Below, piece by piece: positions 14,063-22,124 of a stretch of DNA of 32,989 bases. Numbering within the stretch: position 1 is the first letter of the stretch; every line of letters starts with the position of its first letter. The translations under genes were made by a program, and so were the position numbers. The notes beneath the pieces were generated by a model. It saw only the letters and a list, made by a program, of their open reading frames with translations, ran no database searches and was not told the origin of the DNA. This stretch comes from JACPHD01 sp964431805 (GTDB lineage: Bacteria > Patescibacteriota > Patescibacteriia > Patescibacteriales > GWC2-42-12), in the NCBI GenBank assembly GCA_964431805.1, contig CAYSKV010000012.1:1-32989 (forward strand), in the 5' to 3' direction.

Positions 14063-15295
14063 TTAATATTCTTCTTCCCAGTGTTCAACTGTAATAACCG
14101 GAGAAAATTCGGTTGCCCCTAAAACTTCAATAAGAATTGTATTATCATAATTTATATTAAGCGGTTGCCAGACGCTGGTGATAGTTAATTTTCTAGCAAT
14201 TAAGCCGCCGGTAACATCAAAATCAAAACCAATAGGGAAGCTTAGTAAGCTTAATTGGTCGTTAGCGTAAACTGCGCCGTTAATATTAATATCTCCAGCC
14301 CAAAGTTCGAAATTTATTTTTCTTTTAGCTAAAATGCCGGCTGCTTGCCCAGTAGTATGATTAACGGTGAGAGTATTATTACCGCAACGAAAACCTCGGC
14401 AAAGAAAATGCCCTATAATTATATCTCGTCCAGCAACTAACAAGCCATTAACTATTAAATTTTGTGCTCCTTTTATATCAATGTCGCCATCAACGTAAGT
14501 TATTGGGTCGTTTAAGGTAAGTGTTTGATTATTTTTCATTAATGTATCAAATTCGTTTTGGGTATATACTACCGTGGCTCTATTTATTAGCGAGTTAGGG
14601 CTGGCTGAATCAAAATCTACGGCTGGCATGGCGATGGCGGCAGCGGCTGGCGGGTAATTGGCTGAATGAATTTCTCCGCCGACATTAACTGTTGAAAACC
14701 AAGATTTATTATATTGGTTAACAGCCTCTAAATCTTCATCAACATTTACTGTGCTTATTCCGTTAATAATAAAATTATTATTTGAATGAGCGCTACCGTC
14801 ATGAAAATTAACCATACTGGCAGAAAGATCAATATTACCATCAGCAAAACCTCCATTATTACCGACACCTGATTGCCCCAAAGCTCGGTAAACATAGGTT
14901 TTTACTACTCGTTGACTAGTTTTGCCGTTACTAATATTTATAGTTCCGGTAGAAGTAATAATAGCATGAGCTAAGCTGCTGTTTGTTATGGTTACCGTAT
15001 AAGATCCATTATTAGCGCCAAAAGGATTAGTACGTGTAAAACTGGTTGTCCAAGTCGGGTTAGTTTCAAAATTATTTTTATAAGTAATGTCATTTTTTAA
15101 TTTCCAAACCATTTCTTGAATGCCGGCTTCAGCTAAATAATAAGTTTTAGCTCCCCAGGCTTGGCTTCTTGATATGCGATCTTCAGTTAAGGTAAAGTTT
15201 AAAAGATATAAAGATAAAAATAAAACCAAAGACATTAAAAGAATGGTTAGTATAAGCGCTATGCCCTTGTTGTGTTTTATGGAAAAATGTTTCAT
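14063..15295 (-). CDS. PilX/GspK-like minor pseudopilin with beta-helix-like C-terminal domain
   Basis: The N terminus has a basic leader ending in Gly11 before the hydrophobic stretch IALILTILLMSLVLFL, and a TYYLAEAGIQE motif near residue 50. Both are typical of PilX N-terminal domains. As in this group, position 5 of the mature protein is not Glu. The rest (about 90-410) is beta-rich and Asn/Thr/Gly-rich, with repeated turns such as GDIDIKGAQNLIVNGLLVAGRDIIIG that suggest a solenoid or beta-helix. The pair in FLCRGFRC could form a disulfide. At 410 aa it is larger than usual for PilX. It may sit at the pilus tip and act as adhesin. The gene starts 3 bases after the stop of the PulJ-like gene. 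Confidence 0.8.
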   Translation of the reverse strand: MKHFSIKHNKGIALILTILLMSLVLFLSLYLLNFTLTEDRISRSQAWGAKTYYLAEAGIQEMVWKLKNDITYKNNFETNPTWTTSFTRTNPFGANNGSYTVTITNSSLAHAIITSTGTINISNGKTSQRVVKTYVYRALGQSGVGNNGGFADGNIDLSASMVNFHDGSAHSNNNFIINGISTVNVDEDLEAVNQYNKSWFSTVNVGGEIHSANYPPAAAAIAMPAVDFDSASPNSLINRATVVYTQNEFDTLMKNNQTLTLNDPITYVDGDIDIKGAQNLIVNGLLVAGRDIIIGHFLCRGFRCGNNTLTVNHTTGQAAGILAKRKINFELWAGDININGAVYANDQLSLLSFPIGFDFDVTGGLIARKLTITSVWQPLNINYDNTILIEVLGATEFSPVITVEHWEEEY

Positions 15296-15298
15296 AAT

Positions 15299-15895
15299 TT
15301 AATAATTTCTTGAGAAAATAGAAGTTTTTATAGGAAAATTATTTTGGTTTTTTTGTAAATTGAAAGAAATATTAATTAAGCCATTATTTCCCCAAAATTC
15401 TAGTTCAGTAAAATATTCGCCGATTATTCGATCTTCTAAAATTATTTCTGATGGTGGATCGCCAGCCTGGTCAACGCTGTTATATGTGACATAGATCAAG
15501 GGTTCTTCATCAAAATAATAAGCTTTGTGTTCGCGCATTAGATTGGTGCCATCTAGATAATATCTTAGGTAAGTAACTTGATTTATATCATGTCCATCTT
15601 GAAAAAATATTTGGTTAGTTGGCGGGTCTAAGGGGTCAGTGTTAGTTTCCGGAAGAGTTGTAACAATGTTTGACGCTTGTCTTAATTCTCTAGAAATTCT
15701 ATCTAATGATACTCTGGCGTTTTGAGTTAATTCGGCTAATTCGGAATTTTTGGTGTAAGCGCGTTGGGTTACTAGATATATATTACTGACTAAAATAATA
15801 ATAATAACGAACAAGGAAACACTGGCAATAGTTTCCAGAAGAGTAAAACCAACCATGTTGTCTTTTATTAAATTTTGTTTTATTATTTTATTCAT
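15299..15895 (-). CDS. Prepilin-type protein, PulJ/GspJ/PilW-like
   Basis: Class III signal peptide with leader ending Gly16, cleavage predicted before FTLLETIASVSL, and the conserved Glu at position 5 of the mature protein. The hydrophobic helix (about 17-40) is followed by SLDRISRELRQASNI, typical of the PulJ/PilW group. The C-terminal beta-rich part has no further recognisable motif. At 198 aa it has the usual size. Its ATG overlaps the stop of the upstream gene by one base (TAATG), so translation is coupled. It is probably a minor pilin of the initiating tip complex. Confidence 0.88.
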   Translation of the reverse strand: MNKIIKQNLIKDNMVGFTLLETIASVSLFVIIIILVSNIYLVTQRAYTKNSELAELTQNARVSLDRISRELRQASNIVTTLPETNTDPLDPPTNQIFFQDGHDINQVTYLRYYLDGTNLMREHKAYYFDEEPLIYVTYNSVDQAGDPPSEIILEDRIIGEYFTELEFWGNNGLINISFNLQKNQNNFPIKTSIFSRNY

Positions 15896-16551
15896 TATTT
15901 GTTAAATTTAAAAGTCGTTAGCGTTTTATCAACTTGTTTTAAAAATTCTGGAGATTCTTCGCTATATTTAATAATGTAATTTAAGTTTGATTTTTTTAGT
16001 AAAATATTTACACTTTTAGTTTTAGTTACAAGATTGTTAATAGTAATTTTGTCGCCGCTAACTCCTGATAAAGTAATTAGCTCTTCAGTAATCGAGATTA
16101 TGCCAGGATATTTTTTAGCCTCAGCTTTAGCTTGGTTAATTTCATTACTTTCTCCTTGAGTTACTTCAATAGTAATGGCTCCTTGGCCGTTTTTCGGAGG
16201 CACTGTGCCAAAAGAGACATTTTCTTCCGATCTAATTTTAATCGGCCAATCTGCTGGGTAATTTATTTGATAAAAATAAGTATTATTTTTATAGAATCCT
16301 TCTTCTTTAATCGTTTGGGTGGTAGCGTTAATTTTTTCAACTTGATTTTCCTGGGTAGTAATTTCAGGTTGAGCTATTTTTTCTTCAGTTGATGTTGCGG
16401 TTATTTGTATTTGTTCATTAACGGGTTTATTGTTTAAATTATTTAAAACTTTTTCAGTTTTATTATCTAAATATTGCGTATAGCCAAGATAACCTAGCGC
16501 AATTAAACCGATAATTATAATGATGTTTATAATAGAAAAACCGGATTTCAT
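15895..16551 (-). CDS. Pseudopilin-like membrane protein with PsbP-like C-terminal domain
   Basis: The N terminus, MKSGFSIINIIIIIGLIALGYLGYTQYL, looks like a very short prepilin leader: Gly4, then FSIIN and a hydrophobic helix. Position 5 of the mature protein is Asn rather than Glu. A Thr/Glu-rich linker (about 45-85) leads to a domain at about 88-218. There, YFYQINYPADWPIKIRSEE and later beta strands fit the PsbP-like fold seen in many exported proteins. It sits between the GspI/PilV-like and GspJ/PilW-like genes, exactly inside the minor pseudopilin set. It may be a fifth minor pilin or a membrane-anchored accessory protein. The PsbP relation is inferred from pattern. Confidence 0.75.
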   Translation of the reverse strand: MKSGFSIINIIIIIGLIALGYLGYTQYLDNKTEKVLNNLNNKPVNEQIQITATSTEEKIAQPEITTQENQVEKINATTQTIKEEGFYKNNTYFYQINYPADWPIKIRSEENVSFGTVPPKNGQGAITIEVTQGESNEINQAKAEAKKYPGIISITEELITLSGVSGDKITINNLVTKTKSVNILLKKSNLNYIIKYSEESPEFLKQVDKTLTTFKFNK

Positions 16552-16556
16552 ATTTT

Positions 16557-16994
16557 TTATAATTGGCTTATCAAAGTAACCGTAGAATAAGTTTTTTCAG
16601 TTTTTAGAAATGAATTAGTGTAATAAATTATTACGGAAATTTTTTTTAATCCAGTGTCGGAAACACTATTTTGCAGATTGCTGTCGACATAATCGACTGT
16701 AGTCTCTCTTTGAAAATAATATAAATAATCAGTCGAAGTATTAGATAGGCGGTGTTTAGCTTCTATTATGCCAACGGCGATACTGTCGTAGCCAAGAGAA
16801 TTTAATTCTTCAAGTTTCTCTTGGGCCAAATAAGATGCTTTGGTAGCGTTTTCTGAAGTTTTATTTATGGCTAGAGCCATCGGAAAAGATTGCATCAGAG
16901 TGATAAAGGTAACCACCAGAATAGATAAAGATACCATGATCTCTAAAAGACTCATGCCAGTTTGATTTTTATATATTTTTTGTTTGATTTTCAT
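16557..16994 (-). CDS. Prepilin-type protein, PilV/GspI-like
   Basis: Prepilin leader ending in Gly13, cleavage predicted before MSLLEIMVSLSIL, with Glu at position 5 of the mature protein. The segment ASYLAQEKLEELNSLGYD after the hydrophobic helix is typical of the PilV/GspI group. At 145 aa it is a normal minor pilin size. It lies 5 bases after the GspH-like gene and 5 bases before the PsbP-like pseudopilin gene. It probably forms part of the pilus tip or initiation complex. Confidence 0.88.
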   Translation of the reverse strand: MKIKQKIYKNQTGMSLLEIMVSLSILVVTFITLMQSFPMALAINKTSENATKASYLAQEKLEELNSLGYDSIAVGIIEAKHRLSNTSTDYLYYFQRETTVDYVDSNLQNSVSDTGLKKISVIIYYTNSFLKTEKTYSTVTLISQL

Positions 16995-16999
16995 AATTA

Positions 17000-17449
17000 T
17001 TATTCAAGCTGGACATAGCCCGATGGTTTTATATTAATAGTAGCTTCTGCATCGTTAATATTAGTTAAAATTATTTGGCCGGATTGGCTAACGCCTCCGT
17101 AATAATTAAAAACCACTTTATTATCAGTTAAATCAGTTATTTGTTTAATGCTAATTTCCGAATCAAGGTTTACTAATTTAATAGAAGTTGTTGCCGTATC
17201 CACTTTTTGTATTTCATATGTATTGTCAATCAAATCAAAAACAACTTGATAAATATTTTGCTCAGTTATGGTTAATTGCTGAGCATATCTTAAGTCGGTG
17301 GTTAAATTTCTGGCCGCAGCGTTAAGTTTTAAATTGGGTTGATATTTTCTTAAATAAGGTATGCTTATAGTTGAGAGCAGAGCAATAATACCCATTACAA
17401 CCAACAGGTCTGCGAGCATGCTGCCTTTTTGGTTTTGGCTTGACTGCAT
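17000..17449 (-). CDS. Prepilin-type protein, FimT/GspH-like
   Basis: Leader ends in Gly9 and the mature N terminus would read SMLADLLVVMGIIALL. Position 5 is Asp instead of the usual Glu, and position 1 is Ser. The helix is followed by LNAAARNLTTDLRYAQQLTITEQ, the hallmark of the FimT/GspH group, and a beta-rich C-terminal domain ending INIKPSGYVQLE, also typical. The 149-aa length is normal. It starts 13 bases after pilC. The conserved acidic group at position 5 helps neighbouring subunits align, so Asp may still work. Confidence 0.88.
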   Translation of the reverse strand: MQSSQNQKGSMLADLLVVMGIIALLSTISIPYLRKYQPNLKLNAAARNLTTDLRYAQQLTITEQNIYQVVFDLIDNTYEIQKVDTATTSIKLVNLDSEISIKQITDLTDNKVVFNYYGGVSQSGQIILTNINDAEATINIKPSGYVQLE

Positions 17450-17462
17450 AATATGTTGATGA

Positions 17463-18653
17463 TTATATAGCTGAGGTTAAAGAGTACATCGGCATGATAA
17501 TGGCTATAGCCATGGCGCCGACGACTAAACCGAGAGTTAAAATTAAAATAGGTTCTATTATCGCTGGTAAGTTATTCATAGTTTGATCAACTTCGCCTTC
17601 ATAAAATTCAGCCAACTCTTCAAGTATAAAATCAAGTTCGCCAGTTTCTTCGCCTACAGAAATCATCTGAGTTACTATTGGCGGAAATAATTTTTCATAA
17701 TTAGAAATGACTTCATTTATTGTGCCGCCTTTTTTAATTTTTACGCTCATTTCGTTTAAGGCGTCGCGGTAATAAACATTACCTAAAACACTAGCTGTAA
17801 TTTGCAAGCTTTTAATGATCATGATGTCGGTTTTTAAAAGCGAGCTAATAGTTCTGGCAAAACGGGCTAAATTTATTTTTTTGATAATAGTTGAAAAAAC
17901 CGGCAGTTTTAAAAGTAGGCCGTGAAAGATATATTTACCTTTTTTTGTCTTTATGGCTTGGACTAGAATTAATACAAAAACAACCAGACCAATAAGATAA
18001 AGTAATCCGTGAGAAACTAAACTATCAGAAAATTTAATTAATATTTTAGTGGCGAATGGTAATTCGGCATTAAAGTCTTTAAACATGGCCGTAATTTTAG
18101 GCACCACGGCAACCATCATAAAAATACCAATGCCGCCCATGGCGAATAAAATTACTGCTGGATAAGTAAGGGCGCCTTTAACTTTAGAAACTAATTCATG
18201 ATTTTTTTTAAATTGGATAAATAATCTTTTTAAGACCTCTTCTAATTTTCCGGAAATTTCGCCTGATTCAATCATGTTAACAAAAAGTTGGCCAAAAACT
18301 TTTTCGTGCGGCTTTAAGCTTTCAGTAAAACTTACGCCTTTTTCTACATTGGCTGAAATGTCATTTATTATTGCGGAAAATCTTTTATTGTTAGTTTGTT
18401 TTGCTAAAGTTTTTAAAGATACGGATAAAGAGATTCCAGCTTTAAGCATGATGCTTAAATTTTGCACAAAAAATAATTTTTCAGATATAGGGATAGTAGA
18501 AAATTTTTCCAAAAAGCGATTGATTGACCTCATAACGCTTTTGGGCGTGGTGTTTGGCGCGCTTGATAACTCGGCGGCCGTTTCTTTGGCAGTTTTGGTA
18601 TTTTCCCCAGGTTGATTTTCTGGCTCATTTTGTGGAGGTAAAATTACTGTCAT
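17463..18653 (-). CDS. pilC: Type IV pilus inner-membrane platform protein PilC/GspF
   Basis: Polytopic membrane protein coupling the PilB motor to pilin insertion. It has the two repeated GspF domains. The first is at about residues 55-180 (FFVQNLSIMLKAGISLSVSLKTLAKQ and FVNMIESGEISGKLEEVLKRL), the second at about 260-385 (RFARTISSLLKTDIMIIKSLQI and QMISVGEETGELDFILEELAEFYEGEV). Three membrane segments lie at about 160-190, 205-235 and 365-390. The first 40 residues are a polar Pro/Glu/Thr-rich extension. The length of 396 aa is normal. It starts 17 bases after the pilB stop. Confidence 0.95.
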   Translation of the reverse strand: MTVILPPQNEPENQPGENTKTAKETAAELSSAPNTTPKSVMRSINRFLEKFSTIPISEKLFFVQNLSIMLKAGISLSVSLKTLAKQTNNKRFSAIINDISANVEKGVSFTESLKPHEKVFGQLFVNMIESGEISGKLEEVLKRLFIQFKKNHELVSKVKGALTYPAVILFAMGGIGIFMMVAVVPKITAMFKDFNAELPFATKILIKFSDSLVSHGLLYLIGLVVFVLILVQAIKTKKGKYIFHGLLLKLPVFSTIIKKINLARFARTISSLLKTDIMIIKSLQITASVLGNVYYRDALNEMSVKIKKGGTINEVISNYEKLFPPIVTQMISVGEETGELDFILEELAEFYEGEVDQTMNNLPAIIEPILILTLGLVVGAMAIAIIMPMYSLTSAI

Positions 18654-18670
18654 AATTTAAATTATAAAAA

Positions 18671-20392
18671 TTATTCCTTAGTTACTCTCATGATTTCTTC
18701 AATCGTGGTAATACCGTTTTTAGCCTTAATAAAACCATCCTCAACAATAGTTAGCATACCTTGCTTTTCCGCTTGTTTCTTAAGTTCGGTCGGCGTGGCT
18801 TTTCTTAAAATTAATTCTGACATTTCATCGGTAATTTCAAGGACTTCGTAAATGCCTAGCCTGCCTTTATAGCCGGAGTTAGAACATTGTTTACAACCTT
18901 TGCCTCGATAAAATAATAAAGACTCTATGCCTTGCTTAGCGTTAATAATAATTTTCTTTTCCTCAAGCGTTTTCATAATATTTTCAAGGTCAAGTTGTTG
19001 TTTTAATTCGTCTACTATTTGTTTGTCTAATTTATAACTTTGGATGCAATTAGGGCAAATTTTTCTAACTAATCTTTGAGCGATTATAATGTTAGTGGTT
19101 GAAGATACTAAAAAAGCCGGGATGCCCATATCAGAAAGGCGGGGTAGGGTAGTGACGGCGTCGTTAGTGTGCAAAGTTGATAGGACTAAATGACCAGTCA
19201 TGGCGGCATGAATGGCAATTTCTGCAGTTTCCTGATCTCTAATTTCTCCCACCATAATAATATTAGGATCTTGTCTTAAAAAAGCTCTTAAGCCGGCGGC
19301 AAAAGTGTAGCCGATTTTTGGATTAACCTGGGATTGATTAACTCGAGGCATACGGTATTCAATCGGATCCTCAATAGTCATAATATTAACTTCCGGCGTA
19401 TTTAAAATGTTCAGAACCGTATAAAGAGTAGTAGTTTTGCCAGAACCGGTTGGACCGGTTACTAAAATCATACCGTGCGGCTTAGAAATGTTTCTTTTAA
19501 TAGATTCTAAAGCGGAAGGTTGTAGACCTAGTTGTTCTAAAGTCAGAACTTGCGCTTTTTCGCTTAATAAGCGCATAACAATTTTTTCCCCATCAAAAGT
19601 CGGGATTATGGAAACTCTAAAAGAAACGTTATATTCTTTAGAACTTATTTTAAAGCGGCCGTCTTGCGGTAGTCGATGTTCGTCAACTTTTAAATTGGCC
19701 AATATTTTTATGCGAGCGATAATTCCCGGCTGGACATTTTTAGGCAAAGTCATAACAGTTCTTAAAATGCCATCAACGCGATAGCGCGCTATAACATCTT
19801 TTTCTTCCGGTTCGATATGTATATCCGAAGCGCCTTCAAAAATAGCGTATTCTAAAAGTGTGTCAACGATTCTAACAATTGGTAAATTTTCTGCTAATTT
19901 TTTTAGATTTTCGTCGCCGCTGTTTATATTTTCATCGGCCAGATCTTTAAATTCAGCTTTTAAACTTTTATGATATTGTTTTATGGTTTCATTAAGGCTT
20001 TCTGGGGTGGTTAAATAAATAACCGGCTTTAGGTTGGTTTTTTTTCTAATAAATTCAAAAATTTCTATGTTTTCAGGGTCTAAGGTGGCGATTTTTATTT
20101 CTTTATCATCGGCGGAGAAAGCGATTATTTGATGAGTCGTGGCAATTGGTTCAGGAATATTAAATAAGACATCTTTTCTTATAACCTGATCTTTTAAGTT
20201 AATAAAAGGAACTTTAAAATAGTTAGCCGCATTTTCGTACAAAGAAGTTGAAGTGGTTATTTTTTTTTCAATTAAATAATTTTCTAGTGTTTTGCCGTAT
20301 TTTTCCGCTTCTTTAGAAAATTTTTCAAATTCTTCTGGCGGCATTATATCTGATTGTTCGGTGATTTTTTTAAGTTGTTGAGTTGATAACAT
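18671..20392 (-). CDS. pilB: Type IV pilus extension ATPase PilB/GspE
   Basis: Cytoplasmic hexameric ATPase that powers pilin polymerisation. The N-terminal MshEN-type region (about residues 1-140) is followed by the secretion-ATPase core. The core has Walker A GPTGSGKTTTLYT, the Asp box (MTIEDPIEYRMP), Walker B (NIIMVGEIRDQETAE) and the His box (MTGHLVLSTLHTNDA). The tetra-cysteine zinc motif is CPNC plus CKQC, typical of extension rather than retraction ATPases. I prefer the ATG at 20390-20392 (MLSTQQL). An in-frame TTG at 20408-20410 would add six residues; neither has an SD. It is the first gene of the eleven-gene minus-strand pilus operon and has an upstream promoter. Confidence 0.95.
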   Translation of the reverse strand: MLSTQQLKKITEQSDIMPPEEFEKFSKEAEKYGKTLENYLIEKKITTSTSLYENAANYFKVPFINLKDQVIRKDVLFNIPEPIATTHQIIAFSADDKEIKIATLDPENIEIFEFIRKKTNLKPVIYLTTPESLNETIKQYHKSLKAEFKDLADENINSGDENLKKLAENLPIVRIVDTLLEYAIFEGASDIHIEPEEKDVIARYRVDGILRTVMTLPKNVQPGIIARIKILANLKVDEHRLPQDGRFKISSKEYNVSFRVSIIPTFDGEKIVMRLLSEKAQVLTLEQLGLQPSALESIKRNISKPHGMILVTGPTGSGKTTTLYTVLNILNTPEVNIMTIEDPIEYRMPRVNQSQVNPKIGYTFAAGLRAFLRQDPNIIMVGEIRDQETAEIAIHAAMTGHLVLSTLHTNDAVTTLPRLSDMGIPAFLVSSTTNIIIAQRLVRKICPNCIQSYKLDKQIVDELKQQLDLENIMKTLEEKKIIINAKQGIESLLFYRGKGCKQCSNSGYKGRLGIYEVLEITDEMSELILRKATPTELKKQAEKQGMLTIVEDGFIKAKNGITTIEEIMRVTKE

Positions 20393-20436
20393 TTGATTAA
20401 ATGAAAACAAATAAAGAGAAAATTTTACTTGGTTAT

Positions 20437-20466
20437 ATTATAACATAAAATTATAAATTAGGTAAA
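20437..20466 (-). promoter_or_regulatory. pilB: Promoter of the pilus operon
   Basis: On the minus strand a perfect TATAAT (20437-20442) is preceded after 18 bases by TTTACC (20461-20466). Transcription would start near 20430, about 38 bases before the preferred pilB ATG. Confidence 0.5.
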
Positions 20467-20522
20467 TATTAACTTTTAGCTTAGGGTTTTGTTTTTAAGC
20501 AAAAGTATGATAAATTAAATAT

Positions 20523-20936
20523 ATGGCAATTGATGGCCATAAAATATTAAATTATCTGTATCTTAGCTGGGATAAACTGGCTCAGGTTGTTTTATATTTG
20601 GTCAGTTTTATGTTTGTTAGAATATATTTGTTGTTTTTATTCGCTTTAAATATTTTAAATTGGCTGTTAGCTTTTTATGTTAATAATAATGTTAGCCAGA
20701 ATCTTGTAGTTTTGCATTATAATGTTAATTTAGGTGTGAATTTAATCGGCGAGGCTAAAGAAATTTATATTATCCCGTTTTTAGGTTTGGCTTTTATCGT
20801 AATAAATTTTATCTTGCTATTAAATATTTTTAGAAAAAATAAATTTTTAATTCATTTAATTTTGGGTTTTTCTTTGTTAATTAATTTGTTTTTAATAGCT
20901 GGTACGCTGGCTATATATTTAGTTAATTTTCGTTAG
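20523..20936 (+). CDS. Small polytopic membrane protein, 137 aa
   Basis: Unnamed family. Three membrane segments are predicted, at about residues 22-52, 82-102 and 108-132. Between the first two lies a short extracytoplasmic stretch, LVVLHYNVNLGVNLIGEAKE; similar HYN-x-x-x-G-x-x-LIG segments recur, to my recollection, in small membrane proteins of candidate-phyla bacteria. It starts at ATG without an SD, after a TATGAT-type -10 sequence, and is divergent from pilB. A gap of 118 bases with a large inverted repeat separates it from mraY. Context suggests an envelope function; no catalytic residue can be named. Confidence 0.75.
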   Translation: MAIDGHKILNYLYLSWDKLAQVVLYLVSFMFVRIYLLFLFALNILNWLLAFYVNNNVSQNLVVLHYNVNLGVNLIGEAKEIYIIPFLGLAFIVINFILLLNIFRKNKFLIHLILGFSLLINLFLIAGTLAIYLVNFR

Positions 20937-20980
20937 TGTTAAAAAGTTTTTTAGAAAAAGTTTTTAATATTTTCAAAAAA

Positions 20981-21048
20981 TATAATGTATCAAGTTAAAA
21001 TTTAATAGCGAGCGAAGCTCTACGGCCATTAAATTTTAATTTGATGTA
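20981..21048 (+). promoter_or_regulatory. mraY: mraY leader: TATAAT box and long inverted repeat
   Basis: A perfect TATAAT (20981-20986) without a good -35 box is followed at once by an inverted repeat. Arms ATCAAGTTAAAATTTAAT (20989-21006) and ATTAAATTTTAATTTGAT (21028-21045) match at 17 of 18 positions, with the odd pair being G-T. Three further pairs extend the base. The 21-base loop is GC-rich and itself contains GAGC-GAA-GCTC. No T-run follows. It could be a 5' UTR stem-loop of the mur operon, an operator or a mobile repeat. Confidence 0.6.
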
Positions 21049-21054
21049 ATTACT

Positions 21055-22104
21055 ATGTTTGATTTTTATGTTATTAAAATTTTGTTTTTAACCTCCTTAG
21101 CTTTTGTTTTCGCAATCGCTTGGACGCCTTTGTTAACTCATTATTTATATAAATATAATTTAGGTAAAAGAATAAGATCAAACGGCTCAACCCCTATTTT
21201 TACTAAAATGCATGCTCATAAAGATGGTACGCCGACTATGGGCGGAATTTTAATCTGGTTAACGGTTTTAATTCTGGCGATTGTGTTTTTTTATTTGCCG
21301 AAGATTTTTTCTTCTGATTTTTTAAATTATTTTAATTTTTTGTCTCGCAAAGAAACTCTTTTACCTCTAGGCGTTTTAGTGGCTACGGCTTTAGTCGGTT
21401 TAGTGGACGATTGGTTAGACGTTAGGGGCAAAGGTATTTTAGGCGGCGGTGGTCTAAAAGTTAAACATCGTTTGTTGATTTATACTATTATCGCTTGTTT
21501 TGGCGCTTGGTGGTTTTATTTTAAATTAGGCTGGGATGTTTTTCACGTCCCGTTTTTGGGTGATTATCAAATGGGCTGGCCGTATATGTTAATTTTTATT
21601 TTTGTTTTAGTAGCTACGGCTTTTTCAGTTAACGAAACTGATGGATTGGACGGTTTAGCCGGTGGTATTTTACTTTTTTGTTTTGCTTCTTTTGGGGTTA
21701 TTGCTTTTTCTACTGGTAAATATGATTTAGCCACTTTTTGTGGCGTTATTGTCGGCGCCTTATTAGCATTTCTTTGGTTTAATATTAATCCGGCTAGGTT
21801 TTATATGGGCGATACCGGCGCTATGAGCCTAGGTATTACTTTGGGCGTAATTGCTATGCTAACTAATTCGGCTTTAATTTTGCCGATTATCGGTTTAGTT
21901 TTTGTTATAGAATCTTTTTCGGTAATCATTCAGCAATTATCAAAAAAAATTAGAGGAAAAAAAATATTTATTTCTTCGCCGATTCATCATCATTTTGAAG
22001 CCATTGGCTGGAGCGAGCCTAAGATAGTTATGCGTTTTTGGGTTATCGCCGGAGTTAGCGCAGCTATGGGGCTTATAGTATTTTTATTAGACAAAACCAT
22101 GTAA
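21055..22104 (+). CDS. mraY: Phospho-N-acetylmuramoyl-pentapeptide transferase MraY
   Basis: Integral membrane enzyme that transfers phospho-MurNAc-pentapeptide to undecaprenyl phosphate, forming lipid I. About ten membrane segments are predicted across 349 aa. Catalytic motifs are present: the DDWLDVRGKG stretch near residue 122, NETDGLDGLAGG near 193, NINPARFYMGDTGAMSLG near 240 and the SPIHHHFE triple-histidine motif near 305. It begins the murein cluster after the inverted repeat and is followed by ftsW after 20 bases. There is no SD. Length and motifs leave no doubt about the family. Confidence 0.96.
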   Translation: MFDFYVIKILFLTSLAFVFAIAWTPLLTHYLYKYNLGKRIRSNGSTPIFTKMHAHKDGTPTMGGILIWLTVLILAIVFFYLPKIFSSDFLNYFNFLSRKETLLPLGVLVATALVGLVDDWLDVRGKGILGGGGLKVKHRLLIYTIIACFGAWWFYFKLGWDVFHVPFLGDYQMGWPYMLIFIFVLVATAFSVNETDGLDGLAGGILLFCFASFGVIAFSTGKYDLATFCGVIVGALLAFLWFNINPARFYMGDTGAMSLGITLGVIAMLTNSALILPIIGLVFVIESFSVIIQQLSKKIRGKKIFISSPIHHHFEAIGWSEPKIVMRFWVIAGVSAAMGLIVFLLDKTM

Positions 22105-22124
22105 ATATATACAACCGTATTAAT

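Noticed and set aside
16132..16392. Plus-strand open frame inside the pseudopilin region
   Set aside because: Antisense to the PsbP-like gene, which has tight operon spacing and a coherent product.
18274..18615. 113-codon plus-strand frame opposite pilC
   Set aside because: Shadow of the clearly identified PilC gene; no conserved motif.
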